Positions 18,018 to 27,800 of a stretch of DNA of 64,000 bases are shown in pieces. The DNA lies in NCBI GenBank assembly GCA_932182025.1, contig CAKNXK010000023.1, positions 186,001 through 250,000 of the forward strand. The letters run 5' to 3'. The position numbers were made by a program, and so were the translations under genes. The DNA is from an uncultured Candidatus Melainabacteria bacterium. GTDB lineage: Bacteria > Cyanobacteriota > Vampirovibrionia > Gastranaerophilales > Gastranaerophilaceae. The notes under the pieces were generated by a model. That model did no database searches and was not told the origin of the DNA. It saw only the letters and a program-made list of their open reading frames with translations. The stretch's first letter is position 1, and the number at the start of each line of letters is the position of its first letter.

Positions 18018-19101
18018 AAACTTACATATTCAAAACTTTAAATCTTTTGATAACGAACAAATTACTTTAAGTAATTTTACATTATTAACAGGTTCAAACT
18101 GTTCTGGGAAATCAAGTGCAATACAAGCCTTATTGTTACTTGCACATAATATTGATAAAAAAGAACAAATCACAAATAAACAAGCATCACCTATAAATTC
18201 TTATAAAGTATCTTTAGGCGATTTTTCAGAGATAAGAAATCGTAACAAGAATGCAAAAGAAATTTTAATTGAAGTAAATCAGAATGATAAACTTGCAAGT
18301 ACAAAAATTTTATTAGATACTGAGTCCGGAGTTATAGCTGACACACAGGTTGATAAAACTCTTGGTGAAATATTTAATTCTAAGAACAGAAAGATACATT
18401 ATTTATCTGCAAATAGAATTGGTGTTCAAGATCTTTATAATAAAAATATAAATAATTTTGATAAATATGGTATGCTTGGAGAGTTTGCTATTGATTATTT
18501 AAATAGTCATCGCTCAGAACCATTAATAAATACTTTAGTAAAAGATAATAGCAGTCCAACTTTAAGTACACAAGTCGATTACTGGTTACAGTATATATTG
18601 AATACAAATATTGAAACTGAAGCAATTATTGGTTCAGACAAAATTAAAACAAAATTTAAGATTAATAATGGAAAGAAAACTTCGGATTATGTAAGACCTA
18701 AAAATATTGGTTCTGGCTTAAGCTACGTAATTAGCATTATTATCATGTGTTTATCTTCTAAAGAAGATGATATTTTAATTATAGAAAATCCCGAAATTCA
18801 TTTACATCCTAAAGCACAAGCTTTACTTACAGAGTTTTTTATTTTTATTGCAAATGCCGGAATTCAATTAATTATTGAAACTCATAGTGATCACATCTTT
18901 AATGGAATAAGAAAGGGAATATATAAAAAACAAATTGTTAAAGACAAAATTGCAGTAAATTTTTTCCAAATAGACGATAAAACATTAAATACTATTTATA
19001 CACCAATTGAATTTACTGATAATGGAAAAGTAAAAAATATCCCAAATGGTCTTTTTGACCAATTTGATGAAGATTTAAATGTATTATTGGGTATTTTGTA
19101 A
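18010..19101 (+). CDS. AAA (SMC/OLD-type) ATPase, DUF3696-like
   Basis: 363 residues from ATG 18010, which has GAGGT 5 bases upstream. It is an ABC-type ATPase of the OLD/RecF group: KNLHIQNFKSF start, Walker A GSNCSGKSS at 28-36, a signature-like GSGLSYVISII, Walker B ILIIENPEIHLHP and a His switch in IIETHSDHIFNGIRKGI. No TOPRIM domain is present, so it is not a full OLD nuclease. Its C-terminal ending (FQIDDKTLNTIYTPIEFTDNGKV) resembles DUF3696 ATPases, which I recall lying next to DUF262 genes in defence islands. It is coupled to both neighbours (8-base overlap; ATG of the next gene directly after its stop). Confidence 0.85.
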   Translation: MLKNLHIQNFKSFDNEQITLSNFTLLTGSNCSGKSSAIQALLLLAHNIDKKEQITNKQASPINSYKVSLGDFSEIRNRNKNAKEILIEVNQNDKLASTKILLDTESGVIADTQVDKTLGEIFNSKNRKIHYLSANRIGVQDLYNKNINNFDKYGMLGEFAIDYLNSHRSEPLINTLVKDNSSPTLSTQVDYWLQYILNTNIETEAIIGSDKIKTKFKINNGKKTSDYVRPKNIGSGLSYVISIIIMCLSSKEDDILIIENPEIHLHPKAQALLTEFFIFIANAGIQLIIETHSDHIFNGIRKGIYKKQIVKDKIAVNFFQIDDKTLNTIYTPIEFTDNGKVKNIPNGLFDQFDEDLNVLLGIL

Positions 19102-19959
19102 ATGGAAAATTTGATTGTAAATGAATTGTCTTTAGATGGACAATTTGATAATGAAGAAGATTTTGAATTAAACTTACAAGAAAGTTGTAAAATTTTTGGT
19201 TTACAGCACAGATTAAATTTAGGTTTACTTTTTAGTTCTCTAATTTATCAGAGACAGATAACAAAAAATTTTAATATCTCTAAATATTTGAGTATTTCTC
19301 GTTCAGATGAAGCAAGAAAGCTTAGAGCTTTTTTAGAACAAAATTTTTGGGACGAAGATGCTAAGCACAGTCACAATGTTTCATATACTTGCACCTATAC
19401 AGATTTAACAAATGGATATTCTCTTGCGGAAGCATGTGAAAGACAATGTAATATTTATTCTTTTGAACATACAAATTATACAGAAAAAATAATTGCGATT
19501 AGTAAAAATTCTGAACATTTTTCATTAAAAAATTATACTAATTTAAATGATTTTATAAATGATAATTTTGAAGCTATAGTTGATATTTTATGGAATCAAC
19601 TTAATAAGGATTTTAGAAAAACATTTGAATTATTAATAAAAATATTCTCTATAAAATTTAATTTTCCTTTAATTAATGATTATAATTACAACGATAATTT
19701 TCAAGATCAATTATTAAATATTCCTACAGCAATAAGAAGTAAAACTATTGAACAGATAACTAAAAGATTGAGTTTAACAAGAGACCAAGCAAGCTCCAAT
19801 AAGTCTTTAAATGATGAACCTATTAGAGGATTCTCTAGAAATATAAACTTGAGAAGATTTTATATAACTAAAAACCTTGGAAGAATACATTATTCTCTAA
19901 ACAAAGAATCTATATTTTTTGAAGAAGTAAACACTCAACATGATGCAGGAATGCCTTAA
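19102..19959 (+). CDS. Third gene of the DUF262-ATPase operon, unknown function
   Basis: 285 residues, starting immediately after the ATPase stop with no gap. The first 110 residues are helical (QESCKIFGLQHRLNLGLLFSSLIYQ); a Cys/His-rich stretch follows (HSHNVSYTCTYTDL, EACERQCNIYSFEH), which could bind metal. The final 35 residues (RRFYITKNLGRIHYSLN, then ESIFFEEVNTQHDAG) read like a small beta hairpin with basic and acidic residues and recall the core of RelE/ParE-type folds, but this is only a resemblance. No confident family. Likely the effector or specificity subunit of the operon. Its stop codon overlaps that of the facing 1244-residue gene. Confidence 0.6.
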   Translation: MENLIVNELSLDGQFDNEEDFELNLQESCKIFGLQHRLNLGLLFSSLIYQRQITKNFNISKYLSISRSDEARKLRAFLEQNFWDEDAKHSHNVSYTCTYTDLTNGYSLAEACERQCNIYSFEHTNYTEKIIAISKNSEHFSLKNYTNLNDFINDNFEAIVDILWNQLNKDFRKTFELLIKIFSIKFNFPLINDYNYNDNFQDQLLNIPTAIRSKTIEQITKRLSLTRDQASSNKSLNDEPIRGFSRNINLRRFYITKNLGRIHYSLNKESIFFEEVNTQHDAGMP

Positions 19960-22900
19960 TTCATTACTGATGTGGTTAAAATTGAATTAAGATAATCTTC
20001 CAAATCATAAACTGATAACAATTTAATATTTGTTTTCTCTCTTGGAAACATGATTTGAAATGTTCTAATTTTAGTGACATAAAGTGAAATTATTTTAGGT
20101 TTAACATAATGTTGGACATTTAAAATTTTTAAGGCTGTTTGATAATTTTCAGAAAGATATTTTTCTCTATTTATCACTCTGTCAATTGCACTTTTGCCAG
20201 TTTTATCTGGCTCATACATTTTATCAAGATATTTTCTTGCATCTTTTGGAGAAAATGGTACTAAATGATGCTTACATTCTATATTTAACAAAGTATTACA
20301 TTCTGGAATAAACGCCAACACATCATAATCACCAAGCTCTTTTGGATGAGTATTATTTTTATCTCTTTTATGAAATTCAACTTCTTTATCTGCAAATTTT
20401 GTATATTTTTTTATAATATCAAATGTATTTTTCACTAATTCTTTTTCATGTACATTTTTTATTTTTTCTAATAATCTCTGTGATTTACTATTTCTTAAAT
20501 TATATGGCAGTCTAGTATGACATAGATGAGTACAAAATGTTTTCCCTGTAGTTTGTGCAGAATATGGTCCCCAAATATATTTATCTTTATACTTAATTAA
20601 TGGTTTAATAGTATATCTACAAAATCTCAAATTAAATTCATCTAATGGAATATCATCACACTGAATAGTTTTAGAAAAATCTTTTTTATCTAAAATTTTT
20701 GTTATATTATAAGATTCTAAAGTTAAAAAATCTAAAATATAAGGAATTTCTTTTTCTTCTTCAGTTGTATAATCTTTCAATAACTTTTTAGTATTTTCAA
20801 TTATTTCATTTTTATCCGCAATTATATATGTATGATTATCTTCTATCCATTTAGATAAAACCGTAAGAACATTAATCATATTTTGAAAATTAAAACCAAA
20901 ATCTTCTTTAAATTTAAGACAAAAATCTTCATGATAATTCATATAAGGTGTAAATGTGATATGAGGATAATTTTTATATAGTTGTTCTTCTGCATCTATT
21001 TTTTCATATAATTCTTCTTTTTCAGATATATCTTCTTTAAAAATAGTTTCTATAGATTTATCCTCTTTTACTATGAGTCCGCATGCAAATAAATTATAAT
21101 GAATAGAATCGCTATGTCTATATGCTATGATTAACCAATCAACTAATGCTAAAAGAAAACATAAAGAGTCTTCATCTAAATTTTTATTACCGTTTGGTTG
21201 AAGTTGAACAAATTTTTCAATTAAATATCTATAATTATTAGATTCTCTAATATATTTTGTTTTAGCATCTGCCAATTCTTTTTCTCTAGAATAATCAACC
21301 TCATGTTCTAATGATATTTCAAGTTTTTTCCCTTTCATCACAAAATTATTAATATTGGCATCATTATATGTTAATATTAAAGGAATCGATTTATTGAAAT
21401 TATATTTTTTAACCTCAATATTTAGATACTGAACAAGTTTTTTCTTTAAAACATCTAATATATATTTAGCTTTATCTAAATCATAAACTCCTGGCAAGAT
21501 GTTAGCTTCATGTAGAATTTTTGCCATTATATTTTGAACTTTTATAAAATCTTTTTGTCTAGGATACATATTTTCATGGTATACAGGATAACAAGTATCT
21601 TTTATTGTACTATATACTTTAAATCTAGTTGGTTTAGTTTTGTCGCAATTAAGTTTTTGTAAAAGTTTTTTTGTTAAATTGTTATCATCACAATAACAAT
21701 TCAAATTATTTATAATATCAGTAAATAAATCTACTTGTAGAGATTGGTCATTTACTTCCATTAGAGTTTTATACAAATTTTCTTTATCAAATATTATTTG
21801 TAAACCACTACAATCTATAAATTTAGAAAGTTTTATTTGCCAAATTCCTTCAAAATTTAAAAAGCGATATAAATAATTTATTTGTTTTTCTTTTATCATT
21901 TCAGTAGGAACAACTAAAATTTGCAATTTATTATTATTTTTAAAGAAAAAATGTCCACTTAAAATTTCCTCATATCTTTTAAAAGAATCTTCAATCATTT
22001 CTATAAAAATTTTTATGGCATCACCATATTTATGACTTATCAACGGTAAAGAATTAATAAAAATATCAGAATCATTTATATTACAGTATATGGCCATAGT
22101 TCTATAATGCTTAGAGTACATATATAAAGAATTAGAATTTTCCATTTTTTCATAAATCCAATTCTCTGGTGGAATATTATTAATAGTATTTTTAGGTATT
22201 GTTAACCAAAACTTTTTTAAATTTTCATATCTATTTTGATCACTATAAAATGGATCCAAAAATAAATTACTATATTCTTTATATCCAGTTAGGATTTCTC
22301 CTTCATTTTCTGATGTATAAAAACTTAAATAATCAGCATTAGAAGAAAAACTCTTTTGCGGCGTATTCTTTAAATAATCTATTTTTTTAAAGAAATCTTC
22401 AATATTTTCTATTTCATCAATAAATTGAATAAAATCAGTATATATGAATAATTGAAAGTTTAGCTCTTCATGAAAACCCAAATAACTCAAAGAAGTGGTA
22501 AGGCACGGGTGAATGACAATAGTATCTATATAAATATTATCAAAATCACTTTCTAATTCTACAAGCTTCCCTTCATATATAAATTGTAAACAATTATTTT
22601 GTATTAATTTTTCTTTTAATAAAGGAATTTTTTTACTTAAATTTACCAAATAATATTCACTATCTTCAATTAATTCGTTATTCAATTCTTGTAAAAAAAA
22701 CATAACAATTCTGTTCTTATGAATTAAAAACGCATCTATGGAAAAAGGTTCGCTATTTAATTCTGTAATTAATGAAATATTTGTGAAATAATAACTATCT
22801 TGAGGGATTTTGGAATACACATAACCAAATAATTTTTCTTTTAAAATTTTATTATTACTTTCATTAGATAACAAGTTTATATTTTCAGTTATTATCTTAT

Positions 22901-23690
22901 TCCATTTATCTAAAAGAACTGTAATCATTCTTCTTATAGGTAATAAGTAATATTTATTATTTCTTTTAATAAACAGTGAGTTAAATACATTCCCTTGTGA
23001 AATTTTTTGTCCAAAATTATTATCCTGCAAAATTTGTTCTGATATTGCGGCCTGTTCTGAATATAAATCTAATATTTTAGTTTCAAAAAAATCTAAAATA
23101 TTTAATTTTGTGTACAAAAAAGAACAGCAATCATTCCAAAACTTTTCATCAGGACATTCTAAATAACCAGTTTTTATATCTTTACTAAGATTATTTTTTA
23201 AATTATCGATTATATAATCTTGTAAATTTAAAATATTCTTTAAATCAGTTGTAGATTTTTGTCCAATTATTTTATTGAACTCTTCATCCAAAGAAACATG
23301 ATATAATTCGAAAAACTTTAGATGATCATAAGTATTTTCTATTTCGCCACCATATAAATACTTATTAAATTTATTGTCATAATAATAAAATAAATCTCCC
23401 CAATCTTGTTCAGGTATATAATCTTCAAGCAAAGGAAAAGAAGGAATACAAGTTCTTATTTTCCTATAAAAATTTTTAAAATCTTCATATGTTTTTATTT
23501 TATTTATTTCTGTAAATTTAAAATCATAAATTTCCAAAAGACTTAAATATAAAAATAAACATTTTACCTGCGATGATACATTAGGTAACCAACTACTTAT
23601 TATAAATAAGGAGTAACATATATCATCAAAAGAATAATCTTTATAAATTTTTTGGAGCTTCAATTTTGCTGTTTTTAATAGATTTCGCAT
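19956..23690 (-). CDS. Very large protein with C-terminal PD-(D/E)XK-like nuclease motif
   Basis: 1244 residues, strongly AT-rich. The first 1090 residues are helical, with no domain I can name. Near the C-terminus, KEVEFHKRD (about 1102), a GDYDVLAF strand with Asp at 1121/1123 and LLNIECKHH with E1138 and K1140 form an E...D...ExK arrangement typical of PD-(D/E)XK or NERD-type nuclease folds. A later GKSAIDRVINREKYL helix and the KIISLYVTK strand fit the rest of that fold. It likely cuts DNA and may be a stand-alone anti-phage protein or the nuclease arm of the facing DUF262 operon. The stop codons of the converging genes overlap in TTAA. No start-proximal Shine-Dalgarno is strong. Confidence 0.7.
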   Translation of the reverse strand: MRNLLKTAKLKLQKIYKDYSFDDICYSLFIISSWLPNVSSQVKCLFLYLSLLEIYDFKFTEINKIKTYEDFKNFYRKIRTCIPSFPLLEDYIPEQDWGDLFYYYDNKFNKYLYGGEIENTYDHLKFFELYHVSLDEEFNKIIGQKSTTDLKNILNLQDYIIDNLKNNLSKDIKTGYLECPDEKFWNDCCSFLYTKLNILDFFETKILDLYSEQAAISEQILQDNNFGQKISQGNVFNSLFIKRNNKYYLLPIRRMITVLLDKWNKIITENINLLSNESNNKILKEKLFGYVYSKIPQDSYYFTNISLITELNSEPFSIDAFLIHKNRIVMFFLQELNNELIEDSEYYLVNLSKKIPLLKEKLIQNNCLQFIYEGKLVELESDFDNIYIDTIVIHPCLTTSLSYLGFHEELNFQLFIYTDFIQFIDEIENIEDFFKKIDYLKNTPQKSFSSNADYLSFYTSENEGEILTGYKEYSNLFLDPFYSDQNRYENLKKFWLTIPKNTINNIPPENWIYEKMENSNSLYMYSKHYRTMAIYCNINDSDIFINSLPLISHKYGDAIKIFIEMIEDSFKRYEEILSGHFFFKNNNKLQILVVPTEMIKEKQINYLYRFLNFEGIWQIKLSKFIDCSGLQIIFDKENLYKTLMEVNDQSLQVDLFTDIINNLNCYCDDNNLTKKLLQKLNCDKTKPTRFKVYSTIKDTCYPVYHENMYPRQKDFIKVQNIMAKILHEANILPGVYDLDKAKYILDVLKKKLVQYLNIEVKKYNFNKSIPLILTYNDANINNFVMKGKKLEISLEHEVDYSREKELADAKTKYIRESNNYRYLIEKFVQLQPNGNKNLDEDSLCFLLALVDWLIIAYRHSDSIHYNLFACGLIVKEDKSIETIFKEDISEKEELYEKIDAEEQLYKNYPHITFTPYMNYHEDFCLKFKEDFGFNFQNMINVLTVLSKWIEDNHTYIIADKNEIIENTKKLLKDYTTEEEKEIPYILDFLTLESYNITKILDKKDFSKTIQCDDIPLDEFNLRFCRYTIKPLIKYKDKYIWGPYSAQTTGKTFCTHLCHTRLPYNLRNSKSQRLLEKIKNVHEKELVKNTFDIIKKYTKFADKEVEFHKRDKNNTHPKELGDYDVLAFIPECNTLLNIECKHHLVPFSPKDARKYLDKMYEPDKTGKSAIDRVINREKYLSENYQTALKILNVQHYVKPKIISLYVTKIRTFQIMFPREKTNIKLLSVYDLEDYLNSILTTSVMN

Positions 23691-23960
23691 ATTACAATTA
23701 TTAAAGTAACATAAAAAAAATATTATATAATCCCTGCAAATTCCCTGTTTTATATTTTAGGGAATTGTGTTAAAAATAGTTGATACATCTCGAGTTTTAC
23801 AATTTAATTTTGAATAAATCTCTGTAAAATCTTGAAAATTCCCAGTAAAAATGATATTATCAGGGAATATAAACAGAGCCTCTTGCTCAGAGGACTGCTC
23901 CCACCATTTTATAGGACTTTACTAATTTTTTACCCTTCAAACTCTTGTGCTTAAAGGGTT

Positions 23961-23993
23961 TTAGGGGGTTCGATTGCGTTCCCGCCATCACCA
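23961..23993 (+). other. tmRNA/tRNA 3'-end-like sequence (candidate attachment-site remnant)
   Basis: GGGGGTTCGATTGCG followed by TTCCCGCCATCACCA looks like a T-arm plus acceptor end with CCA. The ssrA end at 9478-9501 has GGGTTCGACTCCC...CCATCTCCA, so the two share GGGTTCGA and a CCATC-CCA tail with a 4-base insertion. A second weaker match, CTCCCACCAT, is near 23898. The rest of the 23691-23973 gap is AT-rich and featureless. I read this as a possible decayed att site. Confidence 0.35.
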
Positions 23994-24462
23994 GTTTAAA
24001 AGAAAAGACTATTTTATTGGCATAAATTGCGGATTGAGAGTCTCGGATATACTGGCTTTGAATGTCGGAGATGTTAAAGAGAAAAATTTTATTAAAATTA
24101 CCGAGAAAAAGACCGGCAAACCTAAAAAAATTCCTATTAATAATAAACTTATGTCAATGTTTGCCGAATATACAAGAGGCAAACCGAGTGATAATCCGCT
24201 GTTTATGACTAAATTCAAAAATCGGCTTAACCGCGTCACAGCGTATAATATCATTAAACAAGCCTGCGAAGAAAGCGGATTATACGATACATTCGGCACC
24301 CATACAATGCGAAAAACCTTCGGCTACCACCACTACAGAAAATATAAAGACGTAGCAATGCTTCAAAAAATATTCAACCACTCAAGTCCTCAGATAACAC
24401 TACGTTACATAGGGATTGAACAAGACCAAATTTCAAAGAGTTATACGGATTTTATACTCTAA
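23974..24462 (+). pseudogene. Tyrosine recombinase catalytic domain, N-terminus missing
   Basis: 162 residues holding the complete catalytic core of a phage-type integrase: Arg in INCGLRVSDILAL, Lys in EKKTGKPKKIPI, HTMRKTFG (H-x-x-R), the second His in FNHSSPQITLRYIG and the Tyr nucleophile in that last segment. The N-terminal SAM-like core-binding domain is absent. The only start is a TTG inside the tmRNA-like sequence, and integrase similarity begins right after it. Most likely a remnant truncated by recombination. Short catalytic-only recombinases do exist in gut bacteria, so a functional gene is possible. Confidence 0.65.
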
Positions 24463-24735
24463 AGCCTTGATACTATTGGGTTCTTAACAAAAGTATTAAA
24501 ATGTATAGTATACACCTATCGCTATTAGCTATACTATAGCACAATTTAGACAATTTGTGAAGTCCTCATAATAAAAATTCTTTTTTTAAAAAATAGTGTA
24601 ATTTCGGTAAAAAAACAATCTTTTTCTATACATTTTAATACAAATGTATAATACCCCCACCAAAAACCGCAACTATAAGGACATATAGATGAGCTGAAGA
24701 GTTTTTTAAAATATATTTTAAAGAATTTTAGGGGT

Positions 24736-24757
24736 GTGCATTATACGAATAATGCAC
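24736..24757. repeat. Perfect 9-bp inverted repeat before fliD
   Basis: GTGCATTAT-ACGA-ATAATGCAC is a perfect 9-bp stem with a 4-base loop in the 375-base leader between the recombinase remnant and fliD. It could be an operator or an RNA hairpin. The stretch before it (24463-24735) is AT-rich with no gene. Confidence 0.6.
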
Positions 24758-24764
24758 CAGAGCA

Positions 24765-24801
24765 GATACCGGGATTCTGTTCAAAACCTCCGGTATCTTT
24801 T
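24765..24801 (+). terminator. Hairpin with T tail in the fliD leader
   Basis: GATACCGG pairs with CCGGTATC over a 17-base loop, followed by TTTT, 38 bases before the fliD start. It may be a terminator for upstream transcripts or an attenuator acting on fliD. Confidence 0.45.
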
Positions 24802-24838
24802 CCTTTAGAACAATTTAAAAAATTACAAGGTATTGGTT

Positions 24839-27800
24839 ATGAGTATATCATTTAGCGGATTAGCATCAGGACTTGACACATCCTCTTGGGTTGAATCTCT
24901 AACAGCGCTTAAAAGAGCGAAGGTAGAGACATATCAAGCTGAAAAAGAAAAATTAGTGCTCACTCAGCAAACATTAGCAAGTATCAAAAACTTTTTTAAC
25001 TCTTTCCGCTCAGTAATCGAAAAAGTTACTGATTCCAGACTCTGCGTAGGCGGAAGCCTGGATTTGTTTACCCAAAACCTTGCAACATCCTCAAAAGCAA
25101 ATATCTTGACCGCAACCGCTACGTCAGAAGCTCAGGAAGGTATTTATAATATTAAAGTAGATAATCTTGCAACCAATACTCAGGCTTCAAGCAATTATTC
25201 CTACATTACAACCCAAACCGTTTCTTCAACAGCAACACTCGGCTCAACTCTGGGTTCACTCGGTGTAAGAGCGGGTAAAATCGGTGTAACGGTTAATGGG
25301 ATTGAACGAAATGTTAAAATCGGAAACGACGAAACCATTCAATCATTTATCGAAAAACTCAATAACATCGGAGCAAAAGCAAACTATAACGAAGCAACAG
25401 GAATTTTTAACCTGAATGTCAACTCAAACGACATTCGGGATATTGATAATACGGGTATTGTAAACGCTTTGCACCTAAAAGGGGTAAATGAAGGTTATAC
25501 AAGTAATGTTCTTCAAAAACCGATTACAGAAACTGTTGTAGAAACTGCGACAGTTAATACTAAATTATCCGAACTCGGAATCAAGAGCGGAGTATTAACA
25601 TTTAGTATTGGCGGTATAGATGTACCTGCCAATATAGATAGTAATATGACCTTAGGTAATTTTATGAATATTAATAACTTAGCACCGTTTAATATGAATT
25701 TATCTGAGGATGGAATTTTAAGCATAGATATCGACAAAGGTACAATTATTGATGACGGAGGCACAGGGCTTCTAAAAGCATTTGGTTGGAGTAATCCTGA
25801 GATTACAGATTGTACGCAAACCTCCAACAAGCTTCAATACTCAACTACAATTACCGAAGGTTCTGTTGCAAACAGAAACACTCTGTTGAAAGATATTGCT
25901 ACTGTAAATAACGGTGATACTATTGTTGTTAAAAATAGCGCAAATGTGACTAAAACAATTACGCTTTCACAAACAAGTACAATAGGAAATGTCATTGACT
26001 CTTTGAACAGTGCAGGATTGTACGCAACAATGAGTTCTGACGGAGTCGTTTCAATCTCTGACGGCACAATAGTCGGTGGAACGTTTGATGTTGCAGCAGC
26101 GTTTAATCTTGAAAGTCAAACATCATCAAGCTCAGTTGCTTCAAAACCGATTTATGCTTATAAAACTGTAGCGCAGGATGTCACTTCGACTGCTAATATT
26201 ACGCATACAGTGGTTAGAGATATACAGCTGACAGATAATGTAGTTGATTTTTGTCCTGAATTATCGGAAACAGGCGTATACTTAAAAGATAACAATGTTT
26301 CTGACGAGCATCATCATCTTAAAACCTTTAGAATTGAAGATTACTATACATTTCAGGATTTATTTAAAGATTTAAAATCTATGGGAGTAGAAGCTAAACT
26401 GGAAAATGGTGTAATAACCATTACACCACCGGAGGGCACTTATGTCACAGGTCTAGAACCTCTCGGTATCAATGTTATATCTAACTCGTCTTCTAGCACA
26501 GTTACTGTTGCAACAACAAAAACAAGCGGAACACTTTATTATACTTCTACAGTAACCGCAACAGGCAGCAGTAAAGTATCTTATTTTGTAAGCTCTACAT
26601 CAATTAACGGTCAAATTTATGATATGAGCGCTCATAACACATACAATATCAATGTTGGAGATAAAACTTTTGACCAACTTTTCCAGGAACTGGCAAACCA
26701 CGGCATCACTGCAAGTATGAACGATGGAGTTATCAGCTTGAGTTCAAACAACGGTTCTTATGTATCAGGAACTCTCTTTGAACAACTCGGTATTCAAACC
26801 ATTTCCAGCGGCAGTACCGTTACAAAAGGTGCAGCACTTACTTCTACTGCAAAAGTAGAATATACCGTAACAAGTACCATATATAAATCCACAACGGACT
26901 CCTATACAGCGAAGAGTGTTACAGGTTCAAGATTAGAGACACAAACAAGTCGCGCGGTATCAACAACAATCCAAGGAACTGATACTTTGTACTCCTTGTT
27001 CGGCGCGGAGTTTATAGGTGATGGCTTAATATATGTACATTACCTCAAGCAAGACAACAAACTTGCGACAACCGATATTGCAGAACCAACTATTCCGGGG
27101 TCTAAGCCCGGAATCAGTGGCAGTACGATAAAAACTCTTGAGGTAAATGGTACAGCTATGGTTGACGTGATTAGCATTGATAATACTACGACTGTTGATC
27201 AGTTCATTAGTAAAGTACAACTAGCAACCGGTGCTGCTGTAAAAGGACGTATAAGCTCATCCGGTACCTCAATAAACTTCTACGGAACAACCGACTATAA
27301 TTTTTCGTACTTCTCACATTCCATGCTTCGGGAAAGTGAAGTTCGGCCAGGACAGACCACTGAGAAGCGATGGCACTCTCTCACTCCTAATGTTACCACA
27401 GTACAAATACTTTACACTACATTATCCTCCAATACCAATTGGAGAGATTTGTCATTATATAAGTTATCAAAGCTAGGTAGTCTGCTGGATGAATATAATA
27501 TTGAACTTATTTCACACAACGGCGAAAAAACAACCCTTACTCTGACAGGTGGTACAACTCTTGGAACCATTGCTGACAAGCTTAGCGAATATGAATTACA
27601 CATGTCAGTTGACAGTAATTGCTGTATAAAAATCATTCCATACTCCAGCATCTTCGACTCTACCAATTATGCCATCTCAAATATGAGTGATACGCTAAAG
27701 AAGATGTTGAAGCTTGAAGGGCGAATTGGAGAGAATTTAAGTTATACCTATACGGAAGGAAGCGTTACTCCTGAAATAACATCATCTACCACGTTTATAA

